A DNA stretch of 6,318 bases from Pseudomonadota bacterium. Its GTDB lineage: Bacteria > Pseudomonadota > Gammaproteobacteria > PS1 > Pseudothioglobaceae. Shown here one piece after another: positions 1 through 6,177 of this stretch; position 1 is the first letter of the stretch, and each line of letters opens with the position of its first letter. Below the pieces are notes generated by a model. That model searched no databases and was not told the origin of the DNA. It was given only the letters and a program-made list of their open reading frames with translations. The DNA lies in NCBI GenBank assembly GCA_022600395.1, contig JAHZKM010000016.1:1-6318 (forward strand). The letters run 5' to 3'. Both the position numbers and the translations under genes were made by a program.

Positions 1-243
1 AAAGGTGTATGGATCATCCACAATTGGCATAAAAAAATCTGTGGTAGATATGACCGCTTCACCATTGCCTAAATCGTACACAGCCGCATCATCACGTGAA
101 GCATTGCCAACTAATAAATTTGGATCTTTAAATTCATCCAATGATGACTCTAAAATTGTATCTAAAACTTTGGGTGAAATCTTGCAGCCACAGCCTTGAC
201 CATGGCTGTATTCAGTTAGTTTTATCTTGGGATTTAATGACAT
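1..243 (-). CDS. selD: Selenophosphate synthase (selenide, water dikinase), N-terminal part, cut by the left edge
   Basis: SelD makes selenophosphate from selenide and ATP, the selenium donor for selenocysteine and for 2-selenouridine in tRNA; it is a soluble cytoplasmic enzyme. The first 81 codons are present, from an ATG at 243; the rest lies beyond the left edge. Residues 12-22 read [11 protein letters not shown], the family's glycine-rich active-site loop. C18 takes the place of the catalytic Cys/Sec and K21 that of the essential lysine (C17 and K20 in E. coli). RDDAAVYD at 50-57 holds the metal-binding aspartate (D52), and [13 protein letters not shown] at 66-78 is another signature. The N-terminus is about as long as in E. 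coli, which supports this start, as does AAGGA 8 nt upstream. The start lies 32 nt inside the end of batD, so the gene is probably cotranscribed with the Bat operon. The active-site residue is plain cysteine, not selenocysteine. Identification is firm; integrity of the missing part cannot be judged. Confidence 0.95.
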   Translation of the reverse strand, partial: MSLNPKIKLTEYSHGQGCGCKISPKVLDTILESSLDEFKDPNLLVGNASRDDAAVYDLGNGEAVISTTDFFMPIVDDPYTF

Positions 244-1645
244 TAATAATATCCTTTTTTCTAATTTTATATTGGGCGTTTTTATAAATATTCGCCTCTA
301 ACTGTTGCAAAATAATACTCAATTCAGTCAGATTTAGTGGTAATAATAAATCAAATAATGCCTTATCATTTCGAGCGAGTTTAATTTGACGAATTAAGTT
401 TTGGTTTCTAGCTGGTGAATGGTTTTTATAGATAGACAACAACCAGCCAAACAACATGCCAATAACAACTCCTGCTAACAGGTAGTTATATTTTAAATTG
501 TTCATCATTAGATTACCGTTAGATTTTGCTGTGATGGGTTGATTGTTGATCTTTTTATTAGCAATTGGCTTTGCCCCGATAACGCTAATGTCAATAGGTT
601 CGGTGGTAAGTGTTTTTTTAGTGTTGCTGCGCTTGTCAAAATAGTCAAGCTTAAGACTTGGAATAGTGAAATCTTGAGCACCAACAATGGCAAATTTTTG
701 TTGCCATTGATTGTAAGTAAATTCCGCTTCGTTGCTGTAAATAGTAGCATTATCAATGGCCAATTCAAAAGGCGGAATATCCTCAAAATTAGCAGATCCT
801 TGGATATTAACAACTAGATTAACCGCTTGACCCTGTTTAACAGTTGCGCTATCAATACTGCTGTTTATGTTTAAATCTCCAATAATTGTTAAATCATCAG
901 GCAAAGGCTTAACAGTTAGAGTTAGCGAATTAGAGTGTATTTTTTTAAGTTTACCTGCTTGATTTACAGGGGCAAAATTACTAAAAATACTATTGCGCTG
1001 CTGCCCAATGCTGACTACCACGGAAGGTAGTTTAAATTGACCAAAGTTGTTAGCGATCACCCGATAATTAATGGTATGAATGTTGTAGCTTTCATCTGAC
1101 GATTGAGTGGATTTATTTGTTTTGATAAATGTCAAACCTTTGATTTCTGGCAGGATGATACTGGCTTGTTGGTTGGAAGTTATTGATTTTTTTTCTTTAA
1201 AGATGATCTCAAGTATGGCCTCATCACCCAAATAAAATTCTTGCGGGCTAGCTTTGATACTTAGTAAATAATCATCACCCATCTGGGCTAAGGTTGGCTG
1301 CGTCAGTGCAACTGTTAATGGTTGGGTTGCTTGTTTGTCGTCATCAACCAAAATAAAATAGCTAGGAATTGTTATTGTACTCGTAGGCTTGATAACAAAT
1401 GACTTGCTGCTTTGTCTGGAGCGCTGATTATTAACAATTTGGATCTTTTGTGAGCTACTGGTATAGAGTACAGGGTGGCCATCAATTTGCTGAATATTAG
1501 GAAAAATAACATTATTGCCGTTAGCACTTAATGTCAAAACAACTTCATCACCTGGGTAAAACCAAGATTGGTTGACGCTGGCTTTACTAATAGCCAGTGC
1601 GGGAATGCTGAGTAATAGTAAACAGCTACCAAGGATTTTGTTCAT
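212..1645 (-). CDS. batD: BatD-like protein: secreted Ig-like domains with one membrane anchor
   Basis: 477 aa. BatD proteins belong to Bat (originally 'Bacteroides aerotolerance') operons; their biochemical role is not settled, and they are thought to act at the membrane with the VWA proteins. Residues 1-18 form a signal peptide (MNKILGSC, a leucine-rich core, then ALA). Three beta-rich repeats follow, each with the family's phrase of a residue such as Y/V before a G-D or G-Q turn: [11 protein letters not shown] at 29-39, [11 protein letters not shown] at 137-147, and [11 protein letters not shown] at 269-279. The third is followed by an FEDIPPFEL stretch (287-295) and [10 protein letters not shown] (328-337), typical of BatD. 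One membrane segment spans about 388-406, leaving a basic cytoplasmic tail of about 70 residues. The start overlaps batC by 20 nt and has no clear Shine-Dalgarno sequence, so translational coupling is likely. The last gene of the Bat set, it overlaps selD by 32 nt. Family call comes from architecture, motifs and position. Confidence 0.9.
   Translation of the reverse strand: MNKILGSCLLLLSIPALAISKASVNQSWFYPGDEVVLTLSANGNNVIFPNIQQIDGHPVLYTSSSQKIQIVNNQRSRQSSKSFVIKPTSTITIPSYFILVDDDKQATQPLTVALTQPTLAQMGDDYLLSIKASPQEFYLGDEAILEIIFKEKKSITSNQQASIILPEIKGLTFIKTNKSTQSSDESYNIHTINYRVIANNFGQFKLPSVVVSIGQQRNSIFSNFAPVNQAGKLKKIHSNSLTLTVKPLPDDLTIIGDLNINSSIDSATVKQGQAVNLVVNIQGSANFEDIPPFELAIDNATIYSNEAEFTYNQWQQKFAIVGAQDFTIPSLKLDYFDKRSNTKKTLTTEPIDISVIGAKPIANKKINNQPITAKSNGNLMMNNLKYNYLLAGVVIGMLFGWLLSIYKNHSPARNQNLIRQIKLARNDKALFDLLLPLNLTELSIILQQLEANIYKNAQYKIRKKDIINVIKSQDKTN
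252..256 (-). promoter_or_regulatory. Ribosome binding site of selD
   Basis: The minus strand reads AAGGA here, followed by 8 nt and then the ATG at 243. The site lies inside the last codons of batD, so ribosomes finishing batD pass over it. It supports the chosen selD start and independent initiation or coupling, despite the 32-nt gene overlap. Confidence 0.7.
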
Positions 1646-2228
1646 GATTGTCTGTTGGTTGGTTTAGTGGAATCATTAGTGTTCTTAGTTTTTTGTTTAG
1701 TGCTTTTTCCCATCGTTGCTGTTTGATGGTACTTAGCTTTTGTTTTTGCTGTTGTTTATTGTTAGATTTACCTTTCTTTGGTTTTTTTTGAGGCGACTTT
1801 TCTTTCTTGTTATTTTTTTTGTCTTTACTTTTTTTTGATTTTTTTCTTTTTTGTTTTTTGAGTAATGCTAGATTAAATTCAGCATCTTTATCTTTGCGTA
1901 TTTTTAATGCCGCCTCGTAACTTTCAATCGCCTCATTGATTTTGCCTGATTTAGCAAACGCATTGCCTGAATTATACAAACGATCAAAATCTAATGACTT
2001 ATGTTTGATGAGTTGATACTTATCTAGGGATTGTTGATACAAGCCTTGTTTGTATAAGCTGTTGGCCTGATTGAGTCGTGCAAAATCATTATCAACGGTG
2101 GCGAATTTTTCACCAGCAAGTTTAAAGTTTTTTTGTTCGTAGGCTGCATTTGCTTGATAAATATTAAGAAAATCAAGCAAGCCAGCTTGAGCATTAATAG
2201 ACAATAGCAATAAAAAAATAAGCTTCAT
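1626..2228 (-). CDS. batC: BatC-like periplasmic TPR protein with a lysine-rich linker
   Basis: 200 aa. Residues 1-15 look like a cleavable signal peptide (MKLIFLLLL core, NAQA before G16), so the protein should be periplasmic. About three tetratricopeptide-type repeats follow: around 26-45, 52-75 and 83-110. The best is YNSGNAFAKSGKINEAIESY at 85-104, close to the Bat TPR consensus of YN-GNA, G and EAI-Y; it is followed by AEFNLALLKK at 116-125. TPRs are protein-binding scaffolds. Residues about 124-165 are extremely lysine-rich with Ser, Asn and Gln, encoded by long A runs. A short mixed C-terminus follows, ending NPW. In many gammaproteobacteria this module is the C-terminal half of a VWA-TPR fusion; here it is a separate gene sharing ATGA with batB. 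No clear ribosome binding site is seen, so translation probably depends on batB. It overlaps batD by 20 nt. Confidence 0.88.
   Translation of the reverse strand: MKLIFLLLLSINAQAGLLDFLNIYQANAAYEQKNFKLAGEKFATVDNDFARLNQANSLYKQGLYQQSLDKYQLIKHKSLDFDRLYNSGNAFAKSGKINEAIESYEAALKIRKDKDAEFNLALLKKQKRKKSKKSKDKKNNKKEKSPQKKPKKGKSNNKQQQKQKLSTIKQQRWEKALNKKLRTLMIPLNQPTDNHEQNPW
1782..1859 (-). repeat. Low-complexity A-run tract in batC (lysine-rich linker)
   Basis: On the coding (minus) strand this stretch is almost all A with scattered other bases. Runs of eight A lie at 1782-1789, 1813-1820 and 1829-1836, a run of seven at 1839-1845 and runs of six at 1847-1852 and 1854-1859. They encode most of the Lys-rich linker of BatC. 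The frame is open through the whole tract in this sequence. Such runs are prone to polymerase and ribosome slippage. Confidence 0.85.
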
Positions 2229-3175
2229 GATTTTTTCGGCAGGGAGAAAAATGCCATGAATAACAACAGCAGTGCCAATATCAGCGGATAGTAAAACAGC
2301 TGACGTTTTTGGATAATGGTAGTATTTTTTTGACTTGAAAGGGTTTTAAATTTGTTGATAAAGTTTGATAAATCATCATTATTCAATGAGAATTTTAAAT
2401 AATTGCCATTAGTCTTTTCACTCAATTGTTTAATGGCTAGATTTTCTTTTACAATGACCAAATTGCCATTGATATCTTCCAAGATGCCCGTCTGAGTATG
2501 AATGCTACTACCCTGTTGGGTTGATACGTCATAAATAAACACTTGAATATCATGCTCAATGGCAAAGTCAATTTCATTGCTGAAATCCTCACCTTCACCC
2601 CCATCTGTCAATATTAGTAGTTGCTTGGCTGAGTTTGCATCAAATAAGCCGTTGGCTGATTTTAAAATGCTACCAATACTAGTACCTGTTAGGCTAATGC
2701 TGTCTAATCGTAGATTTTTAATGAGAAATTTTAAACTTGACAGATCATCTGTTAACGGTGAAATTAAGAATGACTGATTGGCAAATCCCAAGATGGCAAG
2801 ACGAGAATCAAGCACCTTGTCTAAATTGGTTAGCAGTTTATTTTTTGCAAATTCAAACCGATTGGGGTAGATGTCATTAGCCAGCATGGACTTGGACATA
2901 TCTATGGCTACAACAATATCACTTAAATGTTTATTAAGCTTGATTTCTCCCTCTTTAAGGGTGGGTTGACTTAATGCTAATAATAGCAGCATTAAGCTTA
3001 TTAACAGTAGCTTAAGTCGTGTTTTGGTGCTGGTTTTATGATGATTTAAGCTAATTTTTTCCAGCACTTCGGCAGAAAAAAGATCTTCAATGTGGCTACC
3101 CTTGCTATGGATAAAAAACCAAAGCATAGCGGTTGGTATTAGCAGGTATAGCGGTATTATTTGTTCAAAATCCAT
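2225..3175 (-). CDS. batB: BatB-like VWA-domain membrane protein
   Basis: 316 aa. Membrane segments lie at about 7-22, 54-70 and 294-312. Between the second and third is a VWA domain with a complete MIDAS metal site: DMSKS at 92-96 (D92, S94, S96), T165 in LTGTSIG, and D191 in LILTDGGEGED. LANDIYPNRFEFAK at 98-111 is the family's MxA-D-xPNR signature, typical of BatA/BatB. Basic residues in the loop before the second segment (KTSTKTRLK) and at the C-terminus (PKKS) suggest these face the cytoplasm and the VWA domain faces the periplasm. VWA domains bind partner proteins through the metal, usually with MoxR ATPases. The start is backed by GGCGGA 7 nt upstream and overlaps batA by 19 nt; the stop overlaps the batC start in ATGA. 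It ends just after the third membrane segment, without the TPR half found fused in many gammaproteobacteria. Confidence 0.92.
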   Translation of the reverse strand: MDFEQIIPLYLLIPTAMLWFFIHSKGSHIEDLFSAEVLEKISLNHHKTSTKTRLKLLLISLMLLLLALSQPTLKEGEIKLNKHLSDIVVAIDMSKSMLANDIYPNRFEFAKNKLLTNLDKVLDSRLAILGFANQSFLISPLTDDLSSLKFLIKNLRLDSISLTGTSIGSILKSANGLFDANSAKQLLILTDGGEGEDFSNEIDFAIEHDIQVFIYDVSTQQGSSIHTQTGILEDINGNLVIVKENLAIKQLSEKTNGNYLKFSLNNDDLSNFINKFKTLSSQKNTTIIQKRQLFYYPLILALLLLFMAFFSLPKKS

Positions 3176-4050
3176 GTGTTTTTCCGCCAGAAATAAATCA
3201 ATAATAATAACAATGCTAAACCAATTGGATATTGAAAGTAATAGGTTTTTTTCTCATATTTATTGAGATTAATATCACTTTTTTCAAGCTGGTTGATTTG
3301 CTGGTAGATTGCCTCAATAGTCTGTTTATTGTTTGCTGTAAAAAACTTTGCTTGTGTGCTTTGAGCAATGTAATTTAATACTTCGCCATTGTAATCTCTT
3401 GGGTCACCAACGGCGACCGTATAAACCTTGATTTGATTTTCTTTGGCGCGTTCAATCGCCATTTCTAAAGGGACACTGTCTGTGTTGTCTCGCCCATCAG
3501 TGAGTAAAATAGCAATTCGTTCTTTTGACTTAGAATTGTTAAACAGTTTAGCGCTTAAAAATAGCGCTTCATATAAGGCGGTTTTGCGCTTTCCAGCGAC
3601 ACCTATGTCGATATTGTTAAGCATTTTAATCACGCTTTTTTTATCATAAGTGAGTGGCACAACAGTGTAGGCAAAATCAGCAAACACGCTTAATGCTAAT
3701 TTGTCAGTAGTGCGCTTGGCAATAAAATCAGCAATAATTTCTTTAACAATGGTAAATTTGTTATGACTGGTCATTGAACCCGAGGCATCCAAAATAATGG
3801 ATATTTCATGACCTTGAGTATTGTCTAATATAATTTGTTCGGTTTTAATTGGACTAGCAAGACCAATGATGATAAAGCTAAGAATGGATAGTCTTAAGCT
3901 ATTAAGCAGTAGTTGCTTGGATCTGGCCAAGCTACTCACTAGAGCGACATTTGGAAAATAAATAGCGCGTTTTTTCTCTTTGCACAAAAACAGGCAGGCT
4001 ACACTAAGCAAGATAATCAACAATACATAGGGGTATTCAAAACTAAACAT
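3157..4050 (-). CDS. batA: BatA-like VWA-domain membrane protein
   Basis: 297 aa from the ATG at 4050. Membrane segments lie at about 8-23, 54-66 and 270-288, with a VWA domain between the last two. The MIDAS metal site is complete: DASGS at 88-92, T157 in GKRKTALYEAL, and D185 in LLTDGRDN (182-189). The basic loop CKEKKR after the first segment and RKN after the last suggest a periplasmic VWA domain. The usual P-NR element after the DxSxS motif is missing here; the sequence runs TSHNKFTIVKEII instead. I prefer the start at 4050 over the upstream ATG at 4089. It gives the family-typical beginning MFSFEYPY, has AAGG 9 nt upstream, and overlaps the previous gene by only 8 nt rather than 47. The 13 extra residues of the longer form (MTQLWCKKL...) resemble nothing in BatA. 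It is presumably a partner of BatB and of the MoxR ATPase. Confidence 0.92.
   Translation of the reverse strand: MFSFEYPYVLLIILLSVACLFLCKEKKRAIYFPNVALVSSLARSKQLLLNSLRLSILSFIIIGLASPIKTEQIILDNTQGHEISIILDASGSMTSHNKFTIVKEIIADFIAKRTTDKLALSVFADFAYTVVPLTYDKKSVIKMLNNIDIGVAGKRKTALYEALFLSAKLFNNSKSKERIAILLTDGRDNTDSVPLEMAIERAKENQIKVYTVAVGDPRDYNGEVLNYIAQSTQAKFFTANNKQTIEAIYQQINQLEKSDINLNKYEKKTYYFQYPIGLALLLLLIYFWRKNTWILNK
3183..3188 (-). promoter_or_regulatory. Probable ribosome binding site of batB
   Basis: The minus strand reads GGCGGA, followed by 7 nt and the ATG at 3175. It is an imperfect Shine-Dalgarno match at good spacing, located in the last codons of batA. It supports the batB start, whose N-terminus leads straight into the first membrane segment as expected for the family. 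Confidence 0.5.
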
Positions 4051-4402
4051 GAGTAAATGCCTTAATTTTTTGCACCAGAGCTGGGTCAAGTTCAGCCACC
4101 TGTTTTTTGTATTTATACTGGGCTAATTCATGGTTAATTTGATTAAGCTGATTGATGTTATCTATATTAGATACAACGTGCGCATAACGCTTAAACGTAT
4201 AAGCAGTTTCCTTGCTATTAGAAAAATCAAGGTTGTGTAATTTCTCTAAAGCTACTGAGATGCGTTTATTTTGTGTTGATTTAAAAAACTTCCAATAGCT
4301 AAAGCCAATAATTAATAGCAATGCTAGTATTAAACTGGCAGTAATAAACAGTGAGCCATCCTCAATATCAACTAATGGTTTAATGTCTTTTAAGTCTTTC
4401 AT
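4043..4402 (-). CDS. Small membrane protein of the Bat operon, DUF4381-like
   Basis: 119 aa. It sits where Bat operons usually carry a small DUF4381 protein, between the DUF58 gene and batA. A short N-terminal segment with the phrase LKDIKPLVDIEDG (4-16) precedes one membrane helix at about 18-40 (LFITASLILALLLIIGFSYW), followed by a basic KFFKSTQNKR. The remaining 80 residues look helical and soluble, and by the positive-inside rule cytoplasmic. I identify it by position, length class and topology more than by sequence: it is shorter than the usual proteobacterial DUF4381 protein and lacks its tryptophan- and proline-rich stretch before the helix. The C-terminus (YKYKKQVAELDPALV) may be a family feature, but I cannot confirm it. 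Start and previous stop share TAATG, a sign of coupled translation. Its function is unknown; it may link the cytoplasmic ATPase/DUF58 pair to the VWA proteins. Confidence 0.75.
   Translation of the reverse strand: MKDLKDIKPLVDIEDGSLFITASLILALLLIIGFSYWKFFKSTQNKRISVALEKLHNLDFSNSKETAYTFKRYAHVVSNIDNINQLNQINHELAQYKYKKQVAELDPALVQKIKAFTHV
4060..4063 (-). promoter_or_regulatory. Ribosome binding site deciding the batA start
   Basis: The minus strand reads TTAAGGC here, with AAGG 9 nt before the ATG at 4050. It sits downstream of the alternative ATG at 4089, so it can only serve the shorter form of BatA. Confidence 0.5.
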
Positions 4403-5214
4403 TAATGTAGCAACTGACTGAGCTTTATAAAGGCGTCATCATGCGTATAAAGTTTGCCAATATTCATGCCATGTTTCATACACTGATCAATAAGCTGATC
4501 ATCAAGTTTCTGCAGTTTTTGGTTAAATTTCAAGGCTAATTGTTTATTCATGTTAGCCTCAATGCTAACGTTATCTGAGGCATTTACCAAATCTAACTCT
4601 GCTGCAAACCTAGGGTTTTCCTCAAGTTTGTCACGAACCATTAACGCGTTAGCTTGATGTTTATGAGCAATGCGAGAAAAATCAAACTGCTGATAAAAAT
4701 CTCCAATAATAAATACCATTGATTTTGCTTGCTGCAATAAGTAATCATCCAATGATTTAAAATTAGATTGAATGGTTAGCAAATCCCAAGTGAGTATTTT
4801 TTCAATCATATTTAGCACATCGCCAGTGTGTTTAAGCTGAAATTCGTATTGTTGTTTTTGATTAAAAAAAACTAATTTTGTTTGATTGTGTTGGCGTATA
4901 GAGGAGCAGCCTAGTAAGGCAATTATTTCAGCAATCAGTTCGCTTTTTAATCGCCGAGAGCCAAAATGCAGACTACCAGAAAGCATGATGCAGATCACCA
5001 CGTTAATTTGTTTATTTTCGTTAAAAATATTGGTTTGCAATTCACCAGTTTTGCCACTGGCACTAAAGTTTATTTTACGAATGTCATCGCCTGCTTCATA
5101 AGGGCGAATTTCACAGAAATCTAGGCCATCACCGCGTATTTTGGATAACGCTCCTGCTGATTTATTGGTAAAAACACATTTTTTAGCACGCAGTAGAATC
5201 TCTTGAGCTAACAT
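4402..5214 (-). CDS. DUF58-domain protein with a changed metal-site motif
   Basis: 270 aa, normal for the short soluble members of the family; no signal peptide or membrane helix is seen, so it should be cytoplasmic. DUF58 proteins are nearly always encoded next to MoxR ATPases and contain a degenerate VWA-like fold. The signature GDGLDFCEIRPYEAGDDIRKI at 28-48 is well kept (G-G-DF-E-R-Y-GDD-R). Two departures follow. The usual I-D-W-SAR-G element reads INFSASGKTG at 48-57. The usual LxVDxSxSMxFG element reads CIMLSGSLHFGS at 75-86, with methionine (M77) where the metal-binding aspartate is expected. K89-type residues and the following helix (LKSELIAEIIALLG) look normal. The ATG at 5214 lies 9 nt after the moxR stop, with no evident Shine-Dalgarno sequence. 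The stop overlaps the next start in TAATG. It is probably a MoxR partner, perhaps an adaptor that needs no metal. Confidence 0.9.
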   Translation of the reverse strand: MLAQEILLRAKKCVFTNKSAGALSKIRGDGLDFCEIRPYEAGDDIRKINFSASGKTGELQTNIFNENKQINVVICIMLSGSLHFGSRRLKSELIAEIIALLGCSSIRQHNQTKLVFFNQKQQYEFQLKHTGDVLNMIEKILTWDLLTIQSNFKSLDDYLLQQAKSMVFIIGDFYQQFDFSRIAHKHQANALMVRDKLEENPRFAAELDLVNASDNVSIEANMNKQLALKFNQKLQKLDDQLIDQCMKHGMNIGKLYTHDDAFIKLSQLLH

Positions 5215-5223
5215 AATGGCAAG

Positions 5224-6171
5224 TTAAGGCGTGTTGATTGCCTTGAGTATTTTCTGGATAATTGATTGCGCATCAACCCCTTGAGCTTGTGCCTGATAGC
5301 TAAGCACAATTCGATGTTGCAATACTTCGGTTACCACACTGGCAATATCAAGCGGGGTGACAAAATCATTACCGCGTATAAGCGCCTTGGCACAGCTGGC
5401 TTTAAATAAATCAATACTGGCTCTTGGACTGGCACCAAACTCAATCAGTTCTTTAATATCAGATAAACCGTAGTTTTCTGGATAGCGCGTTGCAAACACA
5501 ATTTCAATAATGTATTGCTTAACGGCCTCGTCCATATGCACTTGTTTAAATGCCAAACGTAGCTCGTTGATATTTTCAATATTGGCTACTTGATTAACCG
5601 TTTCAAATCCTTTAACTGCCACTCGGTTAACAACCTCTAGCTCTTCTTCTGGTGTATTGTAGTCCAGGGTTGTTTTGAGCATAAAACGATCAAGCTGGGC
5701 TTCAGGCAACTGATAAGTACCCTCTTGTTCAACAGGATTTTGTGTGGCCATCACTAAAAACGGCTCATCAATTTTAAAGCTCTCATTGGCAATGGTCACT
5801 TGCTTTTCAGCCATAACTTCTAGTAGTGCCGATTGCACTTTAGCAGGCGAACGGTTAATCTCATCAGCCAGTAATAAATTAGTAAAAATTGGTCCTTGCT
5901 TAATACTAAATTCGCCACTTTTTGGATTGTATATTTGTGAACCTGTTAAATCACTGGGTAACAAATCAGGGGTAAACTGTATGCGCTTAAAGTCAATGCC
6001 TAGCGCTTTTGCCAGTGTGTTGATTGCTGTAGTTTTTGCCAGTCCTGGCACACTTTCTACCAAGATATGTCCGCCAGTAATTAGCCCGATTAATAAATTA
6101 TCAACCAAGTTTTCTTGACCGATAATAACTTTTTGAATCTCAGATTTTATAGCTTCGATCATGATAGACAT
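5224..6171 (-). CDS. moxR: MoxR-family AAA+ ATPase
   Basis: 315 aa, full length for the family and soluble. MoxR ATPases act as chaperone-like machines that help mature or activate protein complexes, with VWA proteins as partners; the client here is unknown. Visible motifs, in order: IIGQE at 16-20; Walker A SVPGLAKT at 40-47 (K46, T47); QFTPDLLPSDLTG at 65-77, a strong MoxR signature; Walker B LLLADE at 99-104 (D103, E104); sensor 1 ATQNP at 142-146 (N145); EAQLDRF at 157-163 with the arginine finger R162; ATRYPENYGL at 227-236; and sensor 2 GASPRAS at 246-252 (R250). All catalytic residues are present. The first glycine of the usual GVPGLAKT is serine (S40). ATGs at 6171 and 6162 are both possible; neither has a clear Shine-Dalgarno sequence, and I keep the longer. 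It is the first Bat gene, 6 nt after the stop of the upstream gene. Confidence 0.96.
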   Translation of the reverse strand: MSIMIEAIKSEIQKVIIGQENLVDNLLIGLITGGHILVESVPGLAKTTAINTLAKALGIDFKRIQFTPDLLPSDLTGSQIYNPKSGEFSIKQGPIFTNLLLADEINRSPAKVQSALLEVMAEKQVTIANESFKIDEPFLVMATQNPVEQEGTYQLPEAQLDRFMLKTTLDYNTPEEELEVVNRVAVKGFETVNQVANIENINELRLAFKQVHMDEAVKQYIIEIVFATRYPENYGLSDIKELIEFGASPRASIDLFKASCAKALIRGNDFVTPLDIASVVTEVLQHRIVLSYQAQAQGVDAQSIIQKILKAINTP

Positions 6172-6177
6172 CTGAAG

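Noticed and set aside
5..199. Open frame on the plus strand at the left edge
   Set aside because: It is antisense to the well-supported SelD coding sequence; its protein resembles nothing.
181..200. Selenocysteine codon at the SelD active site
   Set aside because: The codon at residue 18 reads TGT (Cys) and the one at residue 20 reads TGC (Cys); no in-frame TGA is present.
508..817. Open frames inside batD on both strands
   Set aside because: They are shadows of BatD, whose frame has a signal peptide, repeats and a membrane anchor.
4051..4089. Upstream ATG giving a BatA of 310 aa
   Set aside because: The 13 extra residues are not BatA-like, the overlap would be 47 nt, and the AAGG site serves the ATG at 4050.
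5744..6118. 124-codon plus-strand frame opposite moxR
   Set aside because: It lies opposite the conserved Walker A, Walker B and sensor 1 regions of MoxR, so it is a by-product of that coding sequence.
212..6171. Methanol dehydrogenase maturation cluster (mxaRSACKL)
   Set aside because: It shares MoxR, DUF58 and VWA genes, but the presence and order of two Bat VWA proteins, TPR BatC and BatD fit a Bat operon. No mxaF, J, G or I is in view.
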